Shown: positions 24,772 to 33,685 of the stretch, one piece after another
Layout: each line of letters starts with the position of its first letter
How positions within the stretch are numbered: the stretch's first letter is position 1
Assembly: GCF_007829815.1 (NCBI RefSeq)
Contig: NZ_VIWT01000002.1
Location: forward strand, 248,001 to 312,000
Source of the DNA: Kitasatospora viridis
Lineage (GTDB): Bacteria; Actinomycetota; Actinomycetes; Streptomycetales; Streptomycetaceae
Length of the DNA stretch: 64,000 nt
Direction: 5' to 3'
Program-made: the position numbers and the translations under genes
Notes under the pieces: model-generated
Databases searched by the model: none
Seen by the model: only the letters and a program-made list of their open reading frames with translations
What the model was told of the DNA's origin: nothing

Positions 24772-27195
24772 GTGGAGACGGTCGGCAGGCAGGATGCGCC
24801 CACGGCGGTCGTCGTGGTGGACCCGGGCGGTGTGGTGAGCGGCTGGAGCGAGGGCGCGCAGCAGCTGCTCGGCTGGACGGCGCGGGCGGCCGTCGGGCGG
24901 CCCGTCGCCGACCTGCTGGTCGACCCGCCGCCGGGGTTCCCCGAAAGCTGCGCGACCGGCCCCGACCCCGTCGGGTCGATGACGTTCCGTCACCCGGACG
25001 GCTCCACCGTGGACGCGGTGGTGACGGTCCATCCGCTGCACGGCGCCGAGGGCCGGATCCTGGGCCGCGCCGTCACCGTCCAGCGCTGGGACCGCCGCCC
25101 GGTGATCGCCGACCGGGCCTTCGAGCAGTGCCCGTTCGCCCTCGGCGTCTACGACCCCGAGCTGCGGTTCCTCTGGATGAACGCGGTTGCCGGCTCCGTG
25201 ATCGCGCACACGGAGGAACAGGTGCTCGGGGAGAAGTACCGCGAACTCTTCCCGGAGCTCGACGGCCTGGCGTACACGAACAAGCTCTCCGAGGTGGCCA
25301 GGACGGGCGAGCCCGCGCGACTCATCACCGTCTTCCGCCCGCGCGGCAGCAACTACGCCAACGCCTGGGCCACCAGCATGTGGCCGGTGCGCGACGCCGA
25401 GGGCCGGGTCCGCGCGGTCGCCAACTGGGGCTTCGACATGAGCGCCGAGTACTGGGCCCGGCAGCGCCTGCTCATCCTCGGCGAGGCCAGCAGCGGCATC
25501 GGGCAGACCCTCGACGTGGTCGGCACCGCCGAGGAACTGGCCAGGACCTCGGTGCCGGGCTTCGTCGACCAGGTCACCGTCGACCTCTTCGAGGAGGTGC
25601 TCAGCGGCGAGGAACCGCCCCTGTCGGCGACGTTCACCCTGGAGGGCACCGTCGCGCTCCGGCGGGTCGGCCGGTACGGCGCGAAGGAGGACGCCGACCG
25701 GCGCGCCGAGCCCCCGCCGCCGATCAACTACTCGCCGAACTCCGTCGCGGCCCGCTGCATGGCCGCCGGCCGGTCCACGGTGCAACTCGCCGTCGAACCC
25801 GGCCCGGGCGGCGAGTGGGGCTTCGGCCCGGGCCTCGCCGCCGACCCGGCCCACTGGCCGCCGGGCAACCCGGTGATCGACGGAACCCTCGGCGCGGTCG
25901 GGCTGACCGGCCGGATCATCGTCCCGCTGATGGCACGCGGCGCCCTGCTCGGACTCGCCACCTTCGCCCGCGGCGACCGGCCCGAGGCCTTCACCGCCGA
26001 CGACCTGATCCTCGCCGAGGAACTGGCCGCCAAGGCCGCCGTCGCCATCGACAACGCCCGCCGCTACACCCGCGAGCACACCACCGCGCTGACCCTGCAA
26101 CGCAGCCTGCTGCCGCACCGGCTGCCCGGCCACGAGGCCGTCGAGGCGGCCTCCCGCTACCTGCCCGCCGGCGCCGGCGCGGGGGTCGGCGGCGACTGGT
26201 ACGACGTCATCCCGCTCTCCGGCGCCCGGGTCGCGCTGGTCGTCGGCGACGTCGTCGGCCACGGCCTGCACGCCTCGGCCAGCATGGGTCGGCTGCGCAC
26301 GGCGGTGCGCACCCTGGCCGACGTCGACCTGCCGCCGGACGAACTGCTCACCCACCTGGACGACCTGGTGCTGCACCTGCCGGGCAACCTCCAGCCCGAG
26401 GACGGTACCGAGTCGGCCGGCGAGTCCGGCGCCACCTGCCTGTACGCCGTCTACGACCCGGTCTCCCGCCGCTGCACGCTGGCCAGCGCGGGTCACCCGC
26501 TGCCGCTGGTCATCGCGCCGGACGGCACCAGCGTCCCGGTCCCCGCACGGCAGGGCCCTCCGCTCGGCGTCGGCGGGTTGCCGTTCGAGGCGACCGAGCT
26601 CGAACTTCCCGAGGGCAGCCTGCTCGCCCTCTACACCGACGGACTGGTGGAGAACCGCGAGCGCGACGTGGACCAGGGGATCGCCGACCTGCTCCGGCTG
26701 CTGACCGGGCCGGCCGCCACGCTGGAGGACCTCTGCGACACGGCGATGGACGCCATGCTGCCCGACCACCGCACGGACGACGCCGCACTGCTGCTCGCCC
26801 GCACCCGGGCGCTGGACCCGGAGCACGTCGCGGACTGCGCGATCGAGCCCGACACCGCGAGGGTCGCGGACGCGCGGAAGTTCGCCGCCGAACGGCTGCG
26901 CGCCTGGGGCCTGGAGGAGCTGGAGTTCGTCACCGAACTGGTCGTCAGCGAGCTGGTCACCAACGCCATCAAGTACGGCGCGCCGCCGATCAGGCTGCGG
27001 CTGATCCGGAACACCGCGCTGATCTGCGAGGTCTCCGACGCCAGCGACACCAGCCCGCACCTGCGCCGGGCCCGCGACGTCGACGAGGGCGGCCGCGGCC
27101 TGATGCTGGTCGCCCAGCTCACCCAGGGCTGGGGCACCCGGCACAGCACCAACGGCAAGACGATCTGGTGCGCCCAGACGATCGAGACGACGTAG
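24772..27195 (+). CDS. Multi-domain sensor phosphatase: PAS-PAS-GAF-SpoIIE(PP2C)-HATPase
   Basis: The 807-residue protein has two PAS modules (about 5-105 and 115-225; FLWMNAVAGSVIAHTEEQVLG), a region ending in a GAF domain (about 340-440) and a PP2C phosphatase of the SpoIIE/RsbU class (GAGVGGDWYDVIPL near 470, GDVVGHG, FALYTDGLVEN-type motif). It ends in a C-terminal RsbW-like ATPase/kinase (about 695-807; VVSELVTNAIKYGAP). Such proteins tune anti-sigma-antagonist phosphorylation in streptomycetes. GTG 24772 has GGAGG 8 nt upstream. It appears to be monocistronic and unrelated to the sugar operon before it. Confidence 0.9.
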   Translation: METVGRQDAPTAVVVVDPGGVVSGWSEGAQQLLGWTARAAVGRPVADLLVDPPPGFPESCATGPDPVGSMTFRHPDGSTVDAVVTVHPLHGAEGRILGRAVTVQRWDRRPVIADRAFEQCPFALGVYDPELRFLWMNAVAGSVIAHTEEQVLGEKYRELFPELDGLAYTNKLSEVARTGEPARLITVFRPRGSNYANAWATSMWPVRDAEGRVRAVANWGFDMSAEYWARQRLLILGEASSGIGQTLDVVGTAEELARTSVPGFVDQVTVDLFEEVLSGEEPPLSATFTLEGTVALRRVGRYGAKEDADRRAEPPPPINYSPNSVAARCMAAGRSTVQLAVEPGPGGEWGFGPGLAADPAHWPPGNPVIDGTLGAVGLTGRIIVPLMARGALLGLATFARGDRPEAFTADDLILAEELAAKAAVAIDNARRYTREHTTALTLQRSLLPHRLPGHEAVEAASRYLPAGAGAGVGGDWYDVIPLSGARVALVVGDVVGHGLHASASMGRLRTAVRTLADVDLPPDELLTHLDDLVLHLPGNLQPEDGTESAGESGATCLYAVYDPVSRRCTLASAGHPLPLVIAPDGTSVPVPARQGPPLGVGGLPFEATELELPEGSLLALYTDGLVENRERDVDQGIADLLRLLTGPAATLEDLCDTAMDAMLPDHRTDDAALLLARTRALDPEHVADCAIEPDTARVADARKFAAERLRAWGLEELEFVTELVVSELVTNAIKYGAPPIRLRLIRNTALICEVSDASDTSPHLRRARDVDEGGRGLMLVAQLTQGWGTRHSTNGKTIWCAQTIETT

Positions 27196-27197
27196 CG

Positions 27198-27600
27198 TCA
27201 GCCGCCCGCGTTGTTGGCCCAGAGCGCGGGGTCGTCCACGTTCTCCGCGGTGACCAGCGGTGCGGGCAGCTGGTCCTCCAAGCCGTTGGGCAGGGCGATG
27301 ATGGTGGAGCCGTGGTCGGTCGGGCCGGGCTTGAAGACCGTGCCGGCCGCGGCGGCCTGGGCGTAGGACAGCGCGTACTTGGCGTACAGGTCGGCCGGCT
27401 GACTGACCGTGGCGTCGATCTCGCCCGTGCGGATCGCGTCGAGCTCGGCGGGCGTGCCGTCGGCGGACACGATGGCGATGTGGCCCGGGCGGCCGACCGG
27501 TTGGAGCAGGGCCTTCTGCTGGAGCAGGGTCAGCACGGGCGGCAGGAACGCCCCGCCGGACTCCAGGTAGACGGCGTTCAGGTCCGGCGTTCAGGTCCGG
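27198..27600 (-). pseudogene. Remnant of a periplasmic sugar-binding protein (RbsB-like)
   Basis: The minus strand reads VYLESGGAFLPPVLTLLQQK, then GRPGHIAIVSADGTPAELDA and ends DDPALWANNAGG with a TGA. This is the C-terminal third of a type-1 periplasmic binding protein for ribose-like sugars. There is no N-terminal half, signal peptide or transporter partner, and a 13-bp tandem duplication at 27573-27598 shifts the frame. It is a decayed leftover of a transporter locus lost next to the fuconate operon. Confidence 0.75.
27573..27598. repeat. 13-bp perfect tandem duplication in the binding-protein remnant
   Basis: GGCGTTCAGGTCC occurs twice back to back. Thirteen is not a multiple of three, so the duplication breaks the reading frame; removing one copy joins PATPDLNA to VYLESGG in frame. 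Confidence 0.9.
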
Positions 27601-27995
27601 GGTGGCTGGCCCGGGAGGCTCGGCAGCGGCGAGCCCTCCAAAAGTCATCGGATGGATCGCGGTAGGCAGGACCCTACGAATTGGCAATGCTCCTGACAAG
27701 GGGAGAGGTCTGACGATTCGTAACCGTGACATCGCGGGTCGTGACCGATGGCGAGACGAGGCGTTTACTCACCTCGTTGAGATCGAATGGTGGCCCCCGG
27801 GGGCCACGGATCGGGATAGACATCGGACGAATCCTTGCGGTGGTGACGAGGGCACTCGTATTGTCGGAACGTGCCGATAGATCGGATGTATCTAACGGCT
27901 CGCGTGTTGAGCGTTCACAACGACGCGCTCGGCACGCCAGGCACCGCCCACCGCGTTCGGCGGCGGTGGCCTTCGGAACGTGAGGAGATTCGGAC
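27601..27995 (+). promoter_or_regulatory. Control region of the fuconate operon with palindromic operator
   Basis: No gene in this 395-base stretch. TTGCGG (27835-27840), 18 nt and TATTGT (27859-27864) form a plausible promoter. Immediately downstream lies TAGATCGGATGTATCTA (27878-27894), a palindrome of the ATACATCGGATGTAT type also seen at 40100 and 58023. A weaker relative, AGTCATCGGATGGAT, is at 27643-27657. Repressor binding at 27878 would block initiation. Confidence 0.55.
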
Positions 27996-28847
27996 ATGAA
28001 GTTGATGCAGCTCGGCAACCCCGGGGCCGAGACGCCGGCGGTGCTCGCCGAGGACGGGCGCACCTACGCGCTCTCGGGGCTGACCGGCCGGATCGACGGT
28101 GCCTTCCTGAGCGGGGGCGGCGTCGAGCGGGTCCGCCAGGAGCTCGCCGCCGGCGCCCTGCCGCTGCTGCACCCGGAGGGCCTGCGGGTCGGAGCGCCCA
28201 TCGCGCGTCCCGGCAAGGTGGTCTGCATCGGGCTCAACTACCGCGACCACGCCGAGGAGACGGGTGCGGCGATCCCGCAGCGCCCGGTCGTGTTCATGAA
28301 GGACCCGGCGACCGTGGTCGGCCCCTACGACCAGGTCCCGATCCCGCGCGGGTCCGTCAAGACGGACTGGGAGGTCGAGCTCGCCATCGTCATCGGCCGC
28401 CGCGCCCAGTACCTGGCCGACCCGTCCGAGGCCCGCGGCGTGATCGCCGGCTACGCGATCAGCAACGACGTCTCCGAGCGCGAGTTCCAACTGGACTACT
28501 CCGGCCAGTGGGACCTCGGCAAGTCCTGCGAGGCCTTCAACCCGCTCGGCCCCTGGCTGGTAACCCCCGACGAGGTCGGCGACCCGCAGGCGTTGGGCCT
28601 CGGCCTGGCGGTCAACGGCGAGGTCCGCCAGGCCGGCAACACCAAGAACATGATCTTCGGGGTCGAGCACGTGGTCTGGTACCTGAGCCAGTACATGGTG
28701 CTCAACCCGGGCGACGTGATCAACACCGGCACCCCGGCCGGTGTGGCGCTGGGCCTGCCCGGCAACCCCTACCTGCGCGAGGGCGACACCGTCGAGCTGT
28801 CCATCGACGGCCTCGGCACCCAGCGCCAGACTTTCGTCAACGCGTGA
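27996..28847 (+). CDS. FAH-family hydrolase, probable 2,4-diketo-3-deoxy-L-fuconate hydrolase
   Basis: The 283-residue protein has the fumarylacetoacetate-hydrolase fold: VCIGLNYRDHAEE, FMKDPATVVGP, DWEVELAIVIGR with the metal-binding acidic residues, ISNDVSEREFQ, KSCEAFNPLGPW and GDVINTGTPAGVALG near the C-terminus. In the oxidative L-fucose/L-rhamnose pathways this family cleaves the 2,4-diketo-3-deoxy aldonate to pyruvate and L-lactate. Its GTGA overlap with a fuconate-dehydratase gene and the SDR behind it support that role. ATG 27996 follows GAGGAG. Confidence 0.88.
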   Translation: MKLMQLGNPGAETPAVLAEDGRTYALSGLTGRIDGAFLSGGGVERVRQELAAGALPLLHPEGLRVGAPIARPGKVVCIGLNYRDHAEETGAAIPQRPVVFMKDPATVVGPYDQVPIPRGSVKTDWEVELAIVIGRRAQYLADPSEARGVIAGYAISNDVSEREFQLDYSGQWDLGKSCEAFNPLGPWLVTPDEVGDPQALGLGLAVNGEVRQAGNTKNMIFGVEHVVWYLSQYMVLNPGDVINTGTPAGVALGLPGNPYLREGDTVELSIDGLGTQRQTFVNA

Positions 28848-30190
28848 AAGGCACCACGTTGTCCGTGATCACCGCCATCGACACCTACGACATCCGGTTC
28901 CCCACCTCGCGGGAGCTGGACGGGTCGGACGCGATGAACCCCGACCCCGACTACTCGGCCGCCTACGTCGTCCTGCGCACCTCGGACGACGGTGCCGAGG
29001 GCCACGGCTTCACCTTCACCATCGGCCGGGGCAACGACGTGCAGGTCGCCGCGATCCAGGCGCTGAGCGGCCACCTGGTGGGCCGGTCGGTCGAGGAGGT
29101 CTGCGCGGACCCCGGGGCGGTCTCCCGCGACCTGATCGGCGACAGCCAACTGCGCTGGCTCGGCCCGGAGAAGGGCGTGATGCACATGGCGATCGGCGCC
29201 GTGGTCAACGCCGTCTGGGACCTGGCCGCCAAGCGCGAGGGCAAGCCGCTGTGGCAGCTGCTCGCCGACGCCGAGCCCGAGTGGCTGGTCTCCCAGATCG
29301 ACTTCCGCTACATCAGCGACGCGCTGACTCCTGACGAGGCGTTGGACCTGCTGCGCCGGGGCCAGGAGGGTGCGGGCGAGCGGGCCGAGGAGCTGCTGCG
29401 GCGCGGCTACCCCGCCTACACCACCTCGCCCGGCTGGCTCGGCTACTCCGACGAGAAGCTGACCCGGCTGGCCGAGCAGGCGGTGGCCGACGGGTTCACC
29501 CAGATCAAGCTGAAGGTCGGCGCCGACCTGGCCGACGACGTCCGCCGCTGCCGCGCCGCCCGCGCCGCCGTCGGCCCCGACGTGCGGATGGCGATCGACG
29601 CCAACCAGCGGTGGGGCGTCGGCGAGGCGATCGAGTGGACCAACGCGCTGGCCGAGTTCGACCCGTACTGGATCGAGGAGCCCACCAGCCCCGACGACAT
29701 CCTCGGCCACGCCGCCGTCCGCGCGGGCGTCGCGCCGATCAAGGTCGCCACCGGCGAGCACGTGCAGAACCGGGTCGTCTTCAAGCAGCTGCTCCAGGCG
29801 GGCGCGATCGACGTGCTCCAGCTGGACTCGGCCCGGGTGGCCGGGGTCAACGAGAACCTGGCGATCCTGCTGCTGGCCGCCAAGTTCGGCGTCCCGGTCT
29901 GCCCGCACGCCGGCGGCGTGGGCCTGTGCGAACTCGTCCAGCACCTGTCGATGTTCGACTTCGTCGCGCTCTCCGGCACCACCGAGAACCGGGTGATCGA
30001 GTACGTCGACCACCTGCACGAGCACTTCCTGGACCCGGTGGTGGTCGAGGCCGGCCACTACCGGGCACCCACCCTGCCGGGCTTCTCGGCCGAGATGGAC
30101 CCGGAGACCATCGCCACCTTCGAGTACCCCCACGGCGCCTTCTGGACCGCCGACCTCGCCGGCCTCGCCGGAACGGAGGTGCCCGCGTGA
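28844..30190 (+). CDS. L-fuconate dehydratase (enolase superfamily)
   Basis: The 448-residue protein matches the fuconate dehydratase/ENOSF1 branch of the mandelate-racemase group. It has an N-terminal capping domain with GSDAMNPDPDYSAAYV and the catalytic Lys in TQIKLKVGADL. Metal ligands are in MAIDANQRW, YWIEEPTSPDD and KVATGEHVQNR, and the catalytic His is in VCPHAGGVGLCE. It dehydrates the aldonate to 2-keto-3-deoxy-fuconate. GTG 28844 overlaps the previous stop and gives the N-terminus KGTTLSVITAIDTYDIRFPT expected for the family. Confidence 0.92.
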   Translation: MKGTTLSVITAIDTYDIRFPTSRELDGSDAMNPDPDYSAAYVVLRTSDDGAEGHGFTFTIGRGNDVQVAAIQALSGHLVGRSVEEVCADPGAVSRDLIGDSQLRWLGPEKGVMHMAIGAVVNAVWDLAAKREGKPLWQLLADAEPEWLVSQIDFRYISDALTPDEALDLLRRGQEGAGERAEELLRRGYPAYTTSPGWLGYSDEKLTRLAEQAVADGFTQIKLKVGADLADDVRRCRAARAAVGPDVRMAIDANQRWGVGEAIEWTNALAEFDPYWIEEPTSPDDILGHAAVRAGVAPIKVATGEHVQNRVVFKQLLQAGAIDVLQLDSARVAGVNENLAILLLAAKFGVPVCPHAGGVGLCELVQHLSMFDFVALSGTTENRVIEYVDHLHEHFLDPVVVEAGHYRAPTLPGFSAEMDPETIATFEYPHGAFWTADLAGLAGTEVPA

Positions 30191-30948
30191 GCGCGCACGA
30201 CCTCGACGGTCTCAAGGCGGTGGTCACCGGCGGCGCCTCGGGCATCGGCCTGGCCACGGCGGAGCTGTTGAGCGCGCGCGGTGCCCAGGTCGCCGTGCTC
30301 GACCTCGACCCGAGCGGCCTCACCGCACCGCTGCTCGGCTTCACCGCCGACGTCAGCGACGACGCCTCGGTCCGCGACGCGGTGGCCGGCGCGGCCGAAC
30401 GCCTGGGCGGCATCGACATCCTGGTCAACAACGCCGGCATCGGTGCCACCGGCACGGTGGCCGACAACCCCGACGAGCAGTGGCACCGGGTGCTGGACGT
30501 CAACGTGCTGGGCATCGTGCGGGTGAGTCGGGCCGCGCTGCCGCACCTGCGGAACTCCGCGCACGCCGCGATCGTCAACACCTGCTCGATCGCCGCCACC
30601 GCCGGGCTGCCGCAGCGCGCGCTGTACTCGGCCAGCAAGGGCGCGGTGCTCTCGCTCACCCTGGCGATGGCCGCCGACCACGTGCGCGAGGGGATCCGGG
30701 TGAACTGCGTCAACCCCGGGACGGTGGACACCCCGTGGGTCGGCCGGCTGCTCGACGGTGCGGCCGACCCGGCGGGGGAGCGGGCCGCGCTGAACGCCCG
30801 TCAGCCCACCGGCCGACTGGTCACGGCCCAGGAGGTGGCCGCCGCCATCGCCTACCTCGCCTCCCCGGCCGCCGCCAGCACCACCGGCACCGCCCTCGCG
30901 GTCGACGGCGGCATGGCCGGCCTGCGCCTGCGGCCGGAGTCGACATGA
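30187..30948 (+). CDS. SDR oxidoreductase, probable 2-keto-3-deoxy-L-fuconate dehydrogenase
   Basis: The 253-residue classical SDR is complete: TGGASGIG (about 15-22), NNAGIG, Ser in NTCSIAATAGLP, YSASK and VNPGTVDTPW. The sequence and position fit the step that oxidises C4 of 2-keto-3-deoxy-L-fuconate to give the diketo acid cleaved by the FAH hydrolase two genes upstream. GTGA and ATGA overlaps join it to its neighbours. A degenerate relative lacking catalytic residues is at 39459. Confidence 0.88.
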   Translation: MSAHDLDGLKAVVTGGASGIGLATAELLSARGAQVAVLDLDPSGLTAPLLGFTADVSDDASVRDAVAGAAERLGGIDILVNNAGIGATGTVADNPDEQWHRVLDVNVLGIVRVSRAALPHLRNSAHAAIVNTCSIAATAGLPQRALYSASKGAVLSLTLAMAADHVREGIRVNCVNPGTVDTPWVGRLLDGAADPAGERAALNARQPTGRLVTAQEVAAAIAYLASPAAASTTGTALAVDGGMAGLRLRPEST

Positions 30949-31943
30949 CGATCCGTCAGCGGCGGCTCGGGAAGAGCGCGGTGGCGGTCACCGAACTCGC
31001 CTTCGGGGGCGCGGCGATCGGGGGCCTGTTCACCCCGGTCGGTGACGCGCAGGCGGAGGAGGCGGTGGACGCCGCCTGGGCGGCCGGGATCCGCTACTTC
31101 GACACCGCGCCGCACTACGGGCTCGGACTCTCCGAGAACCGGCTGGGCGAGGCGCTGCGCAGTCGGCCACGCGCGGCGTACGTGCTCTCCACCAAGGTCG
31201 GCCGGATCCTGGAGCCGACTCCCGGCGCCGCCGGTGACGACCTCGACAACGGGTTCGCCGTGCCGGCCAGCCACCGCCGGCGCTGGGACTTCACCGCCGT
31301 CGGGGTGCGCCGCTCCATCGAGGAGAGCCTCAACCGGCTCGACCTCGACCGGATCGACATCGTCTACCTGCACGACCCCGACGACCACGCCGAGCAGGCC
31401 CTCGACGAGGCCTACCCCGAGCTCCACCGGCTCCGGGACGAGGGCGTGATCGGTGCGATCGGCATCGGGATGAACCAGGCCGAGCTGCCCGCGCGCTTCG
31501 TCCGCGAGACCGACATCGACGTGGTGCTGCTGGCCGGCCGCTACAGCCTGCTCGACCAGCGCGGACTGGCCGACCTGCTGCCGGCGGCGGCCGAGCACGG
31601 GGTGTCCGTGGTGGTGGGCGGGGTCTTCAACTCCGGCTTGCTGGCCGACCCCGGGCCGGGAGCCACGTACGACTACGCGGCGGCGCCCGCGGAGGTGCTG
31701 ACCCGGGCGCTGCGGCTGAAGGAGGCCTGCGAGCGGCACGAGGTGCCGCTGCGGGCGGCCGCGCTGCAGTTCCCGTTCGGGCACCCGGCGGTGGCGGGCG
31801 TGCTGGTCGGCCTGCGCAGCGCCGGGCAGGCCGAGGACGCCGCGGCGATGCTCAGGCACCCGGTGCCGGCGGTGCTGTGGGACGAGCTGCGGGAGCTGGA
31901 GCTGCTGCCGGCGGACGTGCCGACGCCGGGGGAGGCACGGTAG
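30945..31943 (+). CDS. Aldo/keto reductase, probable L-fucose dehydrogenase
   Basis: The 332-residue AKR has the full catalytic set (IRYFDTAPHYGLGLSE, STKVGRIL, VYLHDPDDHAEQ) and clearly is paralogous to the protein encoded at 13937. It would oxidise L-fucose to L-fuconolactone, the first step of the pathway encoded by this operon. Its ATG overlaps the SDR stop, and the gene ends just before a strong hairpin (31951-31980). Confidence 0.88.
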   Translation: MTIRQRRLGKSAVAVTELAFGGAAIGGLFTPVGDAQAEEAVDAAWAAGIRYFDTAPHYGLGLSENRLGEALRSRPRAAYVLSTKVGRILEPTPGAAGDDLDNGFAVPASHRRRWDFTAVGVRRSIEESLNRLDLDRIDIVYLHDPDDHAEQALDEAYPELHRLRDEGVIGAIGIGMNQAELPARFVRETDIDVVLLAGRYSLLDQRGLADLLPAAAEHGVSVVVGGVFNSGLLADPGPGATYDYAAAPAEVLTRALRLKEACERHEVPLRAAALQFPFGHPAVAGVLVGLRSAGQAEDAAAMLRHPVPAVLWDELRELELLPADVPTPGEAR

Positions 31944-31950
31944 CGGTGCG

Positions 31951-31980
31951 GGGTGGATCGCCGTGTGGGGCGGTCCACCC
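31951..31980. terminator. Bidirectional hairpin terminator
   Basis: GGGTGGATCGCC and GGCGGTCCACCC form a 12-bp stem (one G-T type mismatch) with a 6-nt loop, placed between the convergent AKR and AraC genes. Confidence 0.65.
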
Positions 31981-31988
31981 CTCGGGGC

Positions 31989-32771
31989 TCATTGGCTGTT
32001 CAGGCCGTTGCGGATGCCGCGCGGGGAGGCGCCGAGGTCGCGGCGGCAGGCCTTGTTGAACGCCTGGAGGTCGGGTATGCCGACCGACGCCGCGATGGCG
32101 GGGATGGACAGGGTGGTGGCCTGCAGGAAGTGGCGGGCCCGCGCCATCCGTCGAGCGCGCAGGTAGCCGACGACGGTGTGCCCGGTGGCGGCACGGAAGA
32201 GCCTGGTCAGGTGGTTGTGCGAGACGCCCGCCGCCTTCGCGATCTCCGCCACGCTCAGCGGCTCGGCCAGGCGCGCCTCGATCATCGCCAGGGCGGCCGC
32301 CACCGCCGGATGGGTCTCGGCGGTGCCGACCGCGCGCGACGGAGCCAGCTGGGCCACCCGCCACAGCGCCGCCCAGACCTCGGCCGTGGCCCGCGCCGGC
32401 GAGTGCGGCCAGGCGGCGAGTGCGCTGCGCAACTGTGCGGTGAGCGGCACGAGTTCGGCCCCGGCGTCCTGGATCACCGGGATGCTGAGCGGCGAGCCGG
32501 CCGACCCGAGGCGCAGGTGCACGTAGAGGTGCTCGGACCGGCCCCGGTAGCGGTAGCGAACCGTGGTGCCGGGCGGCACGAGGCTGACCCGGCCCGGGCG
32601 GATCGCGTGCGCGGTGCCGTCCACCGTCAGGTCGGCCTCGTAGCCGTAGAGGTGCAGCTGCCACAGGCTCGGCAGCGAGAACACGTCCGTGCGGCTGGCG
32701 TTGCCGTGCACACCGATGCCGACGGCAGCCACGCCGGGAGGTTCGTCGAGATGGGCGAGGGCCGTGTCCAT
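31989..32771 (-). CDS. AraC-family transcriptional regulator
   Basis: The 260-residue protein has an N-terminal cupin-like sugar-sensing domain (DGTAHAIRPGRVSLVPPGTT). It has a C-terminal pair of helix-turn-helix motifs (LSVAEIAKAAGVSHNHLTRLF and IPAIAASVGIPDLQAFNKACRRDLG, residues about 165-255). It is divergent from the dioxygenase-like gene at 32870, 98 bp away, and convergent with the fucose operon. Either could be its target. Confidence 0.9.
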   Translation of the reverse strand: MDTALAHLDEPPGVAAVGIGVHGNASRTDVFSLPSLWQLHLYGYEADLTVDGTAHAIRPGRVSLVPPGTTVRYRYRGRSEHLYVHLRLGSAGSPLSIPVIQDAGAELVPLTAQLRSALAAWPHSPARATAEVWAALWRVAQLAPSRAVGTAETHPAVAAALAMIEARLAEPLSVAEIAKAAGVSHNHLTRLFRAATGHTVVGYLRARRMARARHFLQATTLSIPAIAASVGIPDLQAFNKACRRDLGASPRGIRNGLNSQ

Positions 32772-32869
32772 CCGCGAGTTCTATCACGCCCGCAGCGTGG
32801 TGAGAATTGACCAGTGGATGGCGAACCGGGCCCACTCGCAGGGCGGGTCGCCGCTCTAGCGTTGTCGGC

Positions 32870-33685
32870 ATGGAGAACAAACCGATCCTGCTCAACTCGG
32901 TCCAGCTGGCCCGCTTCGTGGCGCACGGCTCGCTTCGGCTGGACGCGGTCGTGCCCGCGGAACTGAACGCCGAGGCGGTGGGGGTGCTGGCGGAGGGCGT
33001 GGCGCCGGTCGCCTACGGAACCCCGCTGTCGAAGGCCTACGCCCCGGACTCCTTCACCGCGAGGCTGCTGGCGGTTCCGCAGGTCGCGGGCGCGGTGCGC
33101 AGCCTGGTCGGCCCCGAGCCGCTGGTCGACCACCACGCCGTCCACGTCCGCGAACCCCGCGGCGGGGAGGCGCAGCCCCTGCATGCGGACGCCATCATCG
33201 ACGTGCGGACCGACGCCTTCGACGTGCAACTGATGTACTACCCGCAGGCGGTGACGCTGGAGATGGGCGGCACCCTCAGCGTCCCCGGCAGCCACCTGCG
33301 CCGGACCAACGAATCGGACACCGGCCGCTACCAGAACCTGCGCGGCCAGGACCGACTGGTGTGCCCGGCCGGCACGGTGGTGTTCCTGCACCACGGCATC
33401 TGGCACGGCGGCCGCCGCAACGACAGCGACGCGGCCCGCTACATGTTCAAGATCCGCTTCAACCCGACGGTCCGCCAGCGACTCCTGTGGGACACCTCGG
33501 ACCTGCACGACCCGTGCGTGCTCGCCGAGTTGGACGTCACGTTCCCTTGGTACGAGCACGCCGTCGGGCGCCTGGAGCGCTACAACCGCGCCCTGCTGTG
33601 GCGCGAACTGACCGGCGATCCCGACTTCGACCTCGACCACTGGGTGACCAGGGTCTCCAACCGCCCCCAGGAGGCGACGGCATGA
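32870..33685 (+). CDS. Phytanoyl-CoA-dioxygenase-like Fe(II)/2-oxoglutarate enzyme
   Basis: The 271-residue protein has the facial-triad pattern LHADAIIDV (HxD) and a distal His in VVFLHHGIWHGG, followed by YMFKIRF with a basic residue for 2-oxoglutarate. This fits the PhyH family of non-heme iron dioxygenases that hydroxylate small molecules. The substrate is unknown. ATG 32870 lies downstream of a TAGCGT -10-like element. It overlaps a small hypothetical gene by ATGA. Confidence 0.75.
   Translation: MENKPILLNSVQLARFVAHGSLRLDAVVPAELNAEAVGVLAEGVAPVAYGTPLSKAYAPDSFTARLLAVPQVAGAVRSLVGPEPLVDHHAVHVREPRGGEAQPLHADAIIDVRTDAFDVQLMYYPQAVTLEMGGTLSVPGSHLRRTNESDTGRYQNLRGQDRLVCPAGTVVFLHHGIWHGGRRNDSDAARYMFKIRFNPTVRQRLLWDTSDLHDPCVLAELDVTFPWYEHAVGRLERYNRALLWRELTGDPDFDLDHWVTRVSNRPQEATA

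Noticed and set aside
24421..27732. 1103-codon open frame on the minus strand
   Set aside because: It is the antisense shadow of the SpoIIE-type phosphatase gene: Arg/Gly/Pro-rich, with no domain pattern, while the plus strand has clear PAS, PP2C and ATPase motifs.
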